Origin: JBFMAP01 sp964632135
GTDB taxonomy: Archaea > Micrarchaeota > Micrarchaeia > Burarchaeales > JBFMAP01
NCBI GenBank assembly: GCA_964632135.1
Contig: CAZWEI010000013.1
Coordinates: 1-24,353 of the forward strand
Direction of reading: 5' to 3'
DNA: 24,353 nt
Part shown: positions 14,701 through 21,384 of the stretch, in pieces
Layout of the letters: the number at the start of each line of letters is the position of its first letter
How positions within the stretch are numbered: position 1 is the first letter of the stretch
The notes under the pieces: model-generated
Seen by the model: the letters and a program-made list of their open reading frames with translations, nothing else
What the model was told of the DNA's origin: nothing
The model's database searches: none
Made by a program: the position numbers and the translations under genes

Positions 14701-15393
14701 ATGGCACTCGGACATCTCGCGATAATACCCGACGGCAACAGGCGATGGGCGAAACTGCACCACAAGAGCATGGTGGAGGGCTACAAGGCGGGGTTCCAGC
14801 GCGCGAGCGACGCGATAGCGTGGTGCAAGGACTTCAACATCCGAATGCTCACCATGTGGGGCTTCTCGACAGAGAACTTCTCGCGCGACGTAAAGGAGGT
14901 CCGCTCGCTACTGACCCTTTTCGAGTTCAAGCTCAAGGAGGCTCTGCGGAGCGATGAGTTCCACCGCAACGAGATTCGAGTTCGCTTCATCGGGCGCACC
15001 GACCTTTTTCCGGAAAAAATACAGAATGGTTTCAGGGAGTTGGAGCGCGCAACGCAGAAATACGGCGATTACAACCTGAACATCCTTCTCGGCTACGGCG
15101 GACAGCGCGAGATTGTCGACGCGTGCAACGCAATCATCCGAGACTACAATTCCGGCGCGATAACATCAGTCGACGAGACCGTTTTTCCGAACTACCTCTA
15201 CACGCGCGGGCTCCCCGACCCCGACCTTGTAATCCGCACGTCGGGCGAGCAGAGGCTCTCGGGCCTGATGCCCTGGCAGAGCGCGTACAGCGAGCTTTAC
15301 TTCTCCGAAAAACTCTGGCCTGATTTCGAGAAGAACGACATGGCGCTCGCGCTCAACGAGTTCGAGAGAAGGAGAAGGAGGTTTGGCAGGTGA
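14701..15393 (+). CDS. uppS: cis-Prenyltransferase (undecaprenyl/dehydrodolichyl diphosphate synthase)
   Basis: This 230-residue enzyme condenses isopentenyl diphosphate onto an allylic primer to form the long polyprenyl carrier for glycans. All cis-prenyltransferase regions are present: HLAIIPDGNRRWA with catalytic Asp11, the MLTMWGFSTENFSR segment, LNILLGYGGQREIVDA, and the C-terminal IRTSGEQRLSGLMPWQSAY beginning at Arg about 178, with SELYFSEKLWPDF after it. ATG 14701 is preferred because GGGATGA sits six bases before it; ATG 14692 adds three residues. It is the first gene of a tightly packed operon and its stop overlaps the DUF192 start. Its link to AglB and the lipid-dependent glycosyltransferases is obvious functionally, but its operon partners are a secretion machine. 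Confidence 0.93.
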   Translation: MALGHLAIIPDGNRRWAKLHHKSMVEGYKAGFQRASDAIAWCKDFNIRMLTMWGFSTENFSRDVKEVRSLLTLFEFKLKEALRSDEFHRNEIRVRFIGRTDLFPEKIQNGFRELERATQKYGDYNLNILLGYGGQREIVDACNAIIRDYNSGAITSVDETVFPNYLYTRGLPDPDLVIRTSGEQRLSGLMPWQSAYSELYFSEKLWPDFEKNDMALALNEFERRRRRFGR

Positions 15394-15740
15394 TGCGCAA
15401 TCGGACGACGGGCTCAATCGTCGCCGAGGACTTCGAACTTGCCGACAGTTTTCTCGCTAAACTTTGCGGGCTGATGTTCCGCAAAAAAATAAAAAAACCA
15501 ATTCTCTTTGTTTTTGAAAACGAATCCCGCTATCGGGCAGCGATCCATTCATTTTTCGTGTTTTTTCCTTTCGATGCAGTTTTTTTGGACGCGCGCAAAA
15601 AAATAGTCGACATCCGCTCGCGCATACCCCCTTTCACGCTCCTGATAGTCCCGCGCGCGCCGTCGAAATTCCTGCTCGAGATGAAAGCAGGGGAGGCGCG
15701 CACAAAAAAACTGAAAATCGGCGACAGGCTGGAGTGGTAG
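15393..15740 (+). CDS. DUF192 family protein
   Basis: This 115-residue protein belongs to DUF192 (COG1430), a small beta-rich family with no established activity. The family pattern is clear: FLAKLCGLMFRKKI, then PILFVFENESRYRAAIHSFFVF and FPFDAVFLDARKKIVDIRS, ending LLEMKAGEARTKKLKIGDRLEW. Many relatives have a signal peptide or lipobox; none is visible here, so it is likely cytoplasmic. The ATG at 15393 overlaps the uppS stop by one base; a GTG at 15390 would add one residue. The downstream ATPase gene begins within its last codons, so translation is probably coupled. Its function in the operon is unknown. Confidence 0.85.
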   Translation: MRNRTTGSIVAEDFELADSFLAKLCGLMFRKKIKKPILFVFENESRYRAAIHSFFVFFPFDAVFLDARKKIVDIRSRIPPFTLLIVPRAPSKFLLEMKAGEARTKKLKIGDRLEW

Positions 15741-17521
15741 AAAAGCGGTTGCATGGTGTTGTCGTGAGGCTGAGGTTCGACGTCTCGAAATGCACGGATT
15801 GTGGAGCCTGCATATCACACTGCCCGAAACATCCTGGCTCGCGGAAAATTCTTTTATGCAGGCACTGCCCGCCCCAGAGCGCGCTCTGCAAAAATACCTG
15901 CTCCAAAAACGCGATAGTTGAGATTGGAAATGGCCTGCTTGCTGTCGATGAAAAAATATGCGACGGGTGCGAAGAGTGCGAGTGCCCGTACGACGCGCTC
16001 GTTTTCAAAAAAGACCTCGCGCTCAAGTGCGACCTGTGCGGAGGCGAGCCGGAGTGCGCCGGCTACTGTCCAGAAGACGCGATCACTCTCTTCGAAGATT
16101 CGCGCGACATTCTTGGCTGGAGCGTTCTCTCCGACTCCAGTTCGAAATACAAAATCAATCTTCCCCAGCTTAGCGCGGACGAGGAAAAACTGATTGCGAG
16201 AATAACGGATGAGTTCAGGGAGATGTCGAAAAAGGAGGAGCTCAGCGATGACAGGGAGTTCGTGAAGAAACGGATAGAGTCGCTCATAAAGGCTTACTGC
16301 GCGCGCGAAAATATCCTTATGGAAAAATCCCAGTTCGCGTACCTCTCGAAAATCGCGCTCATGAACACCCACGGGTACGGTGTTCTCGACAACCTGCTCG
16401 CTGATGATGAACTTGAGGAGATTGCGGTCGTGGGCGTCAACAAACCGATATACGTTTATCACAGGCGCGACGGCTGGCTCACCACGGACGCAGCTTTCAC
16501 GCGCGAGGAAACTCTGATAAACACAATAAACAAGATGGCGCGCCCGCTCGGCAGGAGAATAACGTTCCAAACTCCGAGGCTGAACGCGGTCCTTCCGGAC
16601 GGCTCGCGCATCCACGCCTCAATCCCACCAATCTCCAACCTAGAACTTACGATAAGAAAATTCAGGCGCAACCCGATTTCAGTTGTCGACCTGATAAGCC
16701 TGAAAACATTCACCAGCGAGTCGCTCGCGTTCCTCTGGATGCTCTTCCAGTCCGACATCTCCGCGCTCATAAGCGGCAACACCGCGTGCGGAAAGACGAG
16801 CACGCTGAACGCGCTCTTCTCGTTCGTTCCTCTCAGCGAGCGCGTGCTCATCACAGAGGAAACTCCCGAGATAAACATACCGCACGCCCACGTGGTGAAA
16901 CTTCTCGCGAACAGGGAAATTGGAATCTCTATGGGCGAACTCGTCGCGGACAGCCTGCGTATGAGGCCCGACCGCGTGATTGTCGGAGAGGTCCGGACTG
17001 CCGAGGAGGTTGGCGCGCTCTTCGAGACAATTCTCAGCGGGCAGGCGCGCGGCTCGTATGCTACATTTCACGCGCAGTCGGCTCACGAGACGCTCGCGCG
17101 CCTCCGCTCCCTTGGCGTCCTCCCAATGGACATCGGTTCGCTCGACCTGATTGTCATTCAGAGGAGGATGCTCCGCTACAACCCGAAAACCTGCGCGAGC
17201 ACGGAAATCCGGCGCGCGATTGAAATATGCGAACTACTTCCTAACGGCGATGCTCTCCCGAAAACGAACGCGCTCTTCGAGTACGATTTCAAAACAGACA
17301 AACTCGAGCGAAGGGACAACAACTCAAAAATCGTCCAGCGCGTCGCGCGCAATTTCGGAATTGGCGAAAGCGAGTTTGAGCGCGAGCTCGAAGCGAGAGA
17401 GAATTTTCTGAAACATTTATGCGCGAAAAAATTTGGATTTTTCGAAACAGTTGGCGCGCTACAGAAATTTTCTTCGGATGAAAAATACAGAAACAAATTT
17501 ATTCGCGGGGTGCGTTCATGA
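15734..17521 (+). CDS. Ferredoxin-type iron-sulfur domain fused to type IV pilus/secretion ATPase (TadA/FlaI/GspE family)
   Basis: This 595-residue protein joins two modules. Residues 18-120 hold 16 cysteines in four groups: CTDCGACISHCP (20-30), CRHC with CKNTC (42-56), CDGCEECECP (76-84), and CDLC with CAGYCP (99-112). This is the pattern of ferredoxin-like subunits carrying several [4Fe-4S] clusters. Residues ~150-560 are a secretion ATPase: N-terminal domain with LADDELEEIAVVGVNKPIYV, Walker A GNTACGKTS (348-356), ITEETPEI, Walker B RVIVGEVR (414-421) and the His box ATFHAQSAHETLARL. It would power assembly of a pilus or secretion system at the membrane. GTG 15734 overlaps DUF192 by seven bases; GTG 15764 (MRLRFDVSKC) is a good alternative. 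Its stop overlaps the T2SSF start (ATGA), so the two are a translational pair. Confidence 0.9.
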   Translation: MVEKRLHGVVVRLRFDVSKCTDCGACISHCPKHPGSRKILLCRHCPPQSALCKNTCSKNAIVEIGNGLLAVDEKICDGCEECECPYDALVFKKDLALKCDLCGGEPECAGYCPEDAITLFEDSRDILGWSVLSDSSSKYKINLPQLSADEEKLIARITDEFREMSKKEELSDDREFVKKRIESLIKAYCARENILMEKSQFAYLSKIALMNTHGYGVLDNLLADDELEEIAVVGVNKPIYVYHRRDGWLTTDAAFTREETLINTINKMARPLGRRITFQTPRLNAVLPDGSRIHASIPPISNLELTIRKFRRNPISVVDLISLKTFTSESLAFLWMLFQSDISALISGNTACGKTSTLNALFSFVPLSERVLITEETPEINIPHAHVVKLLANREIGISMGELVADSLRMRPDRVIVGEVRTAEEVGALFETILSGQARGSYATFHAQSAHETLARLRSLGVLPMDIGSLDLIVIQRRMLRYNPKTCASTEIRRAIEICELLPNGDALPKTNALFEYDFKTDKLERRDNNSKIVQRVARNFGIGESEFERELEARENFLKHLCAKKFGFFETVGALQKFSSDEKYRNKFIRGVRS

Positions 17522-19284
17522 GCGCGGGCATTTTTCAGGATATCGCGGACCTTTTCTCTTTCTTCGACGGCGTTTTCACAGAAACTGACGCAGAAAAAAT
17601 AAAAAACGAGTTGAAGAACGCGAACATGGAGGAGATAGAGCCAAGGAGATACCTCTCCTTCTCGCTCGGCGCTTCCCTTCTCCTTTCAATTTTAATCCTC
17701 ATTTTTTCATTTTTCTTTAGGGGCGGGTTTTTGTTTTCAGCGTTTCTCTTTTTTGCATCGTTTGCGATTCTTTTCTTCCTCATCAAAAACTATTCCCGCG
17801 TGCGCGCGAGGCAAATTGCGGATGAGATTGAATCCGACCTCCCAGTCGCGCTCCGTTCGATAGGCGTCGAACTCAACATGAACACGCCATTCGAGCAGGC
17901 GCTCGAGCACGCGGCCGATTCCAATTATGGCGCACTCTCCCTCGAAATGAGGAAGACGCTGCGCGAAATCAGGACGAGCGGGATGGGCGTCCCAGAGGCG
18001 CTGCGCGCGCTCGGCTCGCGTGTCGAGTCAACGCTGTTCAGGCGCGCCATCTCGCAGCTTCTCATCGCGTACGAGCAGGGCACCAAGGGTGAGCCGATAA
18101 AGAAGTTGGCGGACGAGATGATGGACCTCCAGCGCGCCCGTGCGCGCGAGTTCTCCGCGAAATCCGCGTTCTTCGGGCTTCTTCTCATCGCGGTCTCGTG
18201 CATACTCCCTGCGATGTTCGAAGTCTATCTCATAGTCAGCTCTTCATTCATGCGCGCTCCCCTCTCGCCATTGGGCATATGGCTTGTTTACCTTGTGGCT
18301 TTCCCCGCGTTCAACCTAATCATAATCCTCTACCTGCGCTCGCGCACCCCGCGCGCTCTCCGCACGCAGAAATCGAAATTCCTGTCTCCTGACGAGATGC
18401 GCGCGCTGGACGAGGAGCTGCATGCAATGGGAATAAAACAAACTATGAAGACGCTTCTTGCTCGCCTGCTCGCGGTTTCAGTCTTTCTCGCGATTTCGGT
18501 TCTTTTCCTGCTGCGCGCCAACCAAATGCTGGCAATTCCGTTGTCTCTCGTTTTGCTGTTGTCGCCCGTGCTGGCGTACGCTTACGTCTCGTACAGGCTC
18601 GAGAGAAGGACGCGCGAGATGGAAAGGTATCTACCGGACGCGCTGTTTCACGCCGCCTCGATGCAGAAGGGCGTGCACATCGAAAAAATTATTTCCTCAA
18701 TCGCAGGCGCGGGCTACGGCGCGCTCTCGAGCGAGTTCGAACTCGCGCGCAAACAGATAAAAGGGGGCGCGAGCGTGCCCTCTGCACTTAACGCAATGCG
18801 CGAACGCAACGACTCCCTCCTGCTCGACCGCGCGCTCAGCCTGATTCTGCAGGGTTACAAAACAGGCGCGGACATGTACTCCGCGCTCCGCGAGACAGCG
18901 GACGACATCTTCAGCCTCACCGGAATAGTCCGCGAGAGGGCTTCGGCTCTCGCGATTCAGAAATACACCCTGCTGTTCGCAGGCGGTCTTCTCATCCCCG
19001 TGATTCTCGGCGTAGTGGTTAGCATGGTCTCCTCGATGAGCGCTGGCGTCTCTGATGTGGAAATTTTCTCAAAATTGAGCGCCGCGGAGAGGGCCGAACT
19101 GATGGGCGCGAGCACGAGCGCGCTCCAGGCATACCTTCTCGCGTACGCGCTTCTCGCGAGCGTTTTCGTTGCGCACGCAGAGGGAGAGGGAAGGAAATTC
19201 ATCATCTACTTCATCCTGCTCGCGCCCGCGAGCCTCGCGCTCTTCACCATCGCGCGGAGCGCCGACTTGTCTGTTTTCTGGTAG
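17518..19284 (+). CDS. Type II secretion/archaellum-type membrane platform protein with two T2SSF domains (TadC/FlaJ-like)
   Basis: This 588-residue integral membrane protein is the platform partner of the upstream ATPase. A hydrophobic pair at about residues 45-90 is followed by a cytoplasmic T2SSF domain (100-215), two membrane segments (about 217-275), another segment pair (about 318-355), a second T2SSF domain (370-480) and three segments at the C-terminus. The domains are an internal duplication: YGALSLEMRKTLREI at 137 and YGALSSEFELARKQI at 400, each followed by a VPEAL/VPSAL helix and a 'RA.S..L..Y..G' helix. ATG 17518 overlaps the ATPase stop by four bases. No prepilin or prepilin peptidase gene is in the window, so the secreted subunit is unknown. 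Confidence 0.9.
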   Translation: MSAGIFQDIADLFSFFDGVFTETDAEKIKNELKNANMEEIEPRRYLSFSLGASLLLSILILIFSFFFRGGFLFSAFLFFASFAILFFLIKNYSRVRARQIADEIESDLPVALRSIGVELNMNTPFEQALEHAADSNYGALSLEMRKTLREIRTSGMGVPEALRALGSRVESTLFRRAISQLLIAYEQGTKGEPIKKLADEMMDLQRARAREFSAKSAFFGLLLIAVSCILPAMFEVYLIVSSSFMRAPLSPLGIWLVYLVAFPAFNLIIILYLRSRTPRALRTQKSKFLSPDEMRALDEELHAMGIKQTMKTLLARLLAVSVFLAISVLFLLRANQMLAIPLSLVLLLSPVLAYAYVSYRLERRTREMERYLPDALFHAASMQKGVHIEKIISSIAGAGYGALSSEFELARKQIKGGASVPSALNAMRERNDSLLLDRALSLILQGYKTGADMYSALRETADDIFSLTGIVRERASALAIQKYTLLFAGGLLIPVILGVVVSMVSSMSAGVSDVEIFSKLSAAERAELMGASTSALQAYLLAYALLASVFVAHAEGEGRKFIIYFILLAPASLALFTIARSADLSVFW

Positions 19285-19306
19285 CGCGCGAAAAGAAAAG
19301 CGAATC

Positions 19307-19314
19307 TTTAAATA
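19307..19314 (+). promoter_or_regulatory. TATA box of the orphan helical protein gene
   Basis: TTTAAATA lies 68 bases before ATG 19375, giving a leader of about 35-40 bases that includes the GAGGTG ribosome-binding site at 19364-19369. Confidence 0.6.
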
Positions 19315-19374
19315 GGTGTTTCGGCATAACATAGTACTAATTCTCTTGATTAAGTTTGATGACGAGGTGCAACC

Positions 19375-20136
19375 ATGACGATGAAACCGATTCGGAAGGA
19401 CAAACTAAGGAAGAACAAAGATGATCTAACGGACTTGTTAGACAAAAAACCGATGCAAACGGAAGTCAGCATTATAGCAAGCCGGGTGTACGAGTTTTCT
19501 ACTCGAGTAGACAATCTTTTAGCAAAATTTAATCTAACGAGATTGGACAAGAAGATAACAAAAGATATCGCGACGCTGGACAAAACGGTACTCAAGGCGT
19601 TTTCGACAGGAAACGAAATTTTGGAAACTAAGAAGTGCAACAGAAAACCTATCAAAATATCTAAGGACTTACTTAAGCTGGTCCGAGATAAGACGGTTAA
19701 GATGTCCCGAGATGACGCTTTAAACAAAACAGTTGCCGAGCTTGCCACGAAAGAGTTCGACAACGCCGTTACCGCGCTTGAGAAAATTGATATCTTGTAC
19801 AAAATAAAATTATATATAAATTTAAAGCTCAGAGACTACGAGGGTGCAGCTAAAGCGTTGGCCAGCCAGATTAATGCGAAGCAAAATCAAGCGAGTTGCT
19901 ATAAAAACTTATTCGATGCTTTTGAAAAAGCCAAAGATCCAGCTACCGCAGACGTTATGCTCCAAAAAAATGTCGAAGTACTCGACGATGTCCTACTCCG
20001 CCTATGCAAAGAGGACAAGAGTATCTGGGCATACAAGCCAACATCTGTCGTTGACTTTACGAAAAATAACTCGGATAAAGAGACACTCAAAGAGCTAATC
20101 GCCGTTGAGAAACTCTTGAACAAACTGAAAAAATGA
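19375..20136 (+). CDS. Uncharacterised lysine-rich all-helical protein
   Basis: I do not recognise this 253-residue protein. It has no signal peptide or membrane segment, is very rich in Lys, Leu, Asp and Ala, and looks almost wholly alpha-helical with coiled-coil-like stretches (e.g. EVSIIASRVYEFSTRVDNLL, and the final LKELIAVEKLLNKLKK). A central part (about 115-215) has repeated helix pairs such as ATKEFDNAVTALEKIDILYK and LRDYEGAAKALASQI that could be a TPR-like or other helical-repeat fold. Only two cysteines fall near each other, so no metal site is evident. The start is secure: GAGGTG precedes ATG 19375, with its own TATA box. Its base use (many AAA, ATA, AAT, ACG codons) differs from the GC-rich genes on both sides, suggesting acquisition or fast evolution. 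Confidence 0.75.
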   Translation: MTMKPIRKDKLRKNKDDLTDLLDKKPMQTEVSIIASRVYEFSTRVDNLLAKFNLTRLDKKITKDIATLDKTVLKAFSTGNEILETKKCNRKPIKISKDLLKLVRDKTVKMSRDDALNKTVAELATKEFDNAVTALEKIDILYKIKLYINLKLRDYEGAAKALASQINAKQNQASCYKNLFDAFEKAKDPATADVMLQKNVEVLDDVLLRLCKEDKSIWAYKPTSVVDFTKNNSDKETLKELIAVEKLLNKLKK

Positions 20137-20160
20137 AGGTTTGAGTTAGGAGGCGGCAAT

Positions 20161-20185
20161 TTTCTCTTTCTTATCTTTTCTTGTT
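20161..20185 (+). terminator. T-rich terminator after the orphan helical protein gene
   Basis: A pyrimidine stretch with TTTTCTCTTTCTTATCTTTT starts 24 bases after the stop codon and ends just before the next promoter, as expected for an archaeal U-tract terminator. Confidence 0.45.
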
Positions 20186-20204
20186 ATTGTAACCAATAAA
20201 TAAC

Positions 20205-20214
20205 TATTTAAATA
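20205..20214 (+). promoter_or_regulatory. TATA box of the PAC2 gene (leaderless)
   Basis: TATTTAAATA is centred 25 bases before ATG 20235, with no ribosome-binding site between, so the mRNA probably begins at the start codon. Confidence 0.65.
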
Positions 20215-20234
20215 GCGCGCGCAAAACTCAACTC

Positions 20235-20966
20235 ATGCCAATAAAAATAGTCGAGACTTCCGAGTTTGATTTGGACAAGCCCGTGCTGATAGAGGGATTC
20301 CCGGGCATAGGGCTCGTGGGCACCATCTCGACAACGTATCTCGTTGACAAGTTGAAGATGGAGCCGCTCGGGCACATCGTTTCCGAGAAATTTCCCCCGC
20401 TCGCGGCGATTCACAACCACATCCCGCTCCACCCTGCGCGCATCTACAAGTCAAAGAAGCACAACCTCGTCGTTCTTTTTTCCGAGTTCATAATCCCGCT
20501 TCACGCGATATACGAGCTATCGCGCGAGATACTCCAGTGGAGCGCTGAGCACAAGGTGTCGCGGATATTCTCGCTCGGCGGCATAGTTATGAAAGGGGAG
20601 CAGAACGAGGTTTTCGGCATCGCGAGCACGAAGGAGCTTCTCGCGCCCCTCGAGGCGAAGAAAATAAAACTGATAAAGGAGGGCGCGACAACAGGCGTGA
20701 GCGGAGTGCTTCTCGCAGAGTGCGCGGCTATCAATTTCCCCGCAATCTCGCTTCTCGCGGAATCGAAGCCCGAATACATGGACCCGAAAGCCGCAGCCAT
20801 GGTTCTCGACGCGCTCAAATCAATGATAGGGCTCGAGCTCGACACCACCGAGCTCGTGAATGAGTCCAAGCAGATAGAGGGAAAAATGAAGGAGCTTATG
20901 GCGAGCGCGAAGACGTCCCACGATCACTACAAATCGGTCGAGGAAGCAGGCGCGATGTACGGCTGA
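20235..20966 (+). CDS. PAC2-family proteasome assembly chaperone-like protein
   Basis: This 243-residue protein belongs to the PAC2 family (COG2047; archaeal PbaB-type). The family core is evident: PVLIEGFPGIGLVGTISTTYL at residues 15-35, then LVVLFSEFIIP, a FSLGGIVMKGEQNEVFGIAS loop, and TTGVSGVLLAECAAINFPAISLLAE with PEYMDPKAAAMVLDAL. PAC2 proteins help assemble or activate the 20S proteasome. The last three residues, Met-Tyr-Gly, fit the HbYX motif (hydrophobic-Tyr-any) by which activators dock into proteasome alpha-ring pockets. A charged helix of about 35 residues separates the core from this tail. It appears to be transcribed alone from a leaderless promoter. Confidence 0.88.
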   Translation: MPIKIVETSEFDLDKPVLIEGFPGIGLVGTISTTYLVDKLKMEPLGHIVSEKFPPLAAIHNHIPLHPARIYKSKKHNLVVLFSEFIIPLHAIYELSREILQWSAEHKVSRIFSLGGIVMKGEQNEVFGIASTKELLAPLEAKKIKLIKEGATTGVSGVLLAECAAINFPAISLLAESKPEYMDPKAAAMVLDALKSMIGLELDTTELVNESKQIEGKMKELMASAKTSHDHYKSVEEAGAMYG

Positions 20967-20994
20967 GTCTCGCGTTTCCTCCCTTTCTGCGCTG

Positions 20995-21004
20995 TTTTTA
21001 TATA
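20995..21004 (+). promoter_or_regulatory. TATA box of the interrupted tRNA gene
   Basis: TTTTTATATA is centred 30 bases before the first base of the tRNA acceptor stem at 21030. This distance independently supports 21030 as the 5' end. Confidence 0.65.
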
Positions 21005-21065
21005 CTCCCGCGCGCATAACATACTCTATGCGGGGGTGGCGGAGCCTGGTCTAACGCGCAGGTGA

Positions 21066-21215
21066 GCTTCCCAATTTTTGGCTGATGCCAAAAATGGGCG
21101 CATTTGCGTTTAACGCAAATCGCGTTTTCTTTCTTTGTAAAAGAAAGAAAAAACCTCAAGGAAAAAAGAAAGAAAATAAAGAAAGCGAAACTTAAGACCA
21201 GAAAAAACGCTGGTA
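21066..21215 (+). other. Probable tRNA intron 1 (about 150 bases)
   Basis: Its ends form a bulge-helix-bulge: exon helix CAGG/CCTG, a three-base bulge GAG (21064-21066), a central four-base helix CTTC (21067-21070) against GAAA (21217-21220; three pairs plus one C-A mismatch), a three-base bulge TAC (21214-21216), then intron helix CCA (21071-21073) with TGG (21211-21213). Cutting after the second base of each bulge removes 21066-21215. Inside are two strong hairpins of the repeat family also found at 13243 and a purine-rich tail that pairs TTTCTTTCTTT with AAAGAAAGAAA. Confidence 0.5.
21069..21126 (+). repeat. Hairpin repeat family, locus 2 (inside tRNA intron 1)
   Basis: TCCCAATTTTTGGC, a TGAT loop and GCCAAAAATGGG form the lead hairpin; CGCATTTGCGTT, TA and AACGCAAAT form the second, followed by CGCGT. 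Flanks match the copy at 13243-13298 almost base for base, while the hairpin tips differ with pairing preserved. Confidence 0.7.
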
Positions 21216-21255
21216 CGAAATCCTGTGGTTTAAGTACCTACGTGGGTTCAAATCC

Positions 21256-21301
21256 GCTCGCGCGTCCAGTTAATTCACGTGCGCGCCTGCGGTGTGCATC
21301 C
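21256..21301 (+). other. 46-base interruption of the tRNA T-arm
   Basis: The T-arm pairs perfectly only if these bases (or an equivalent 46-base set shifted by up to four) are removed. ATCC occurs at both borders (21252-21255 and 21298-21301), so the exact cut is ambiguous. Inside, CCGC/GCGG and GCGCG/CGCGC form a GC-rich hairpin. It is either a non-canonical intron or a 42-bp insertion with a 4-bp target duplication. Confidence 0.5.
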
Positions 21302-21323
21302 CATCCCCCGCATTCCGAACCGC

Positions 21324-21367
21324 GGAGGGGCTCTGCCCCTCCCCAGTTCCAGGGTCCTCCTGACCCT
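21324..21367 (+). repeat. Two GC-rich hairpins between the tRNA and the next gene
   Basis: GGAGGGGC-TCT-GCCCCTCC (21324-21342) is a perfect 8-bp stem, followed by AGGGTC-CTCCT-GACCCT (21351-21367). They sit in what would be the leader of the downstream gene or the trailer of the tRNA. Confidence 0.5.
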
Positions 21368-21384
21368 CCCCGTGAGGTATTCGT

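Larger units (their letters stand above)
21030..21312 (+). tRNA. Class II tRNA gene (probably Ser, otherwise Leu) with two interruptions
   Basis: The acceptor strand GCGGGGG (21030-21036) is perfectly complementary to CCCCCGC (21305-21311), followed by discriminator A21312. After TG comes a normal class II D-arm (GCG 21039-21041 with CGC 21055-21057; conserved GG in the loop). Anticodon stem CAGG (21059-21062) pairs with CCTG (21222-21225). A long variable arm (21226-21241) precedes the T-arm GTGGG-TTCAAAT-CC, whose 3' strand is completed by CAT at 21302-21304. Joining 21030-21065, 21216-21255 and 21302-21312 gives 87 bases, right for class II. That register reads anticodon CGA (Ser), and nearby registers also give Ser codons, but position 33 is A rather than the universal T and A73 is more usual for Leu. 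It may be functional with odd splicing or decaying. Confidence 0.65.

Noticed and set aside
15854..16615. 253-codon open frame antisense to the ferredoxin-ATPase gene
   Set aside because: It is a shadow of the cysteine-rich and ATPase coding sequence in GC-rich DNA.
21063..21066. T-GAG read as T33 plus a Leu GAG anticodon
   Set aside because: Given the D-arm and the CAGG/CCTG stem, these bases fall two positions too early to be 33-36.
21054..21268. Alternative tRNA with acceptor ACGCGC (21054) pairing GCGCGT (21260) and an encoded CCA
   Set aside because: The D-arm position would be wrong and the T-stem would not pair; the GCGGGGG/CCCCCGC model has full pairing and a well-placed TATA box.
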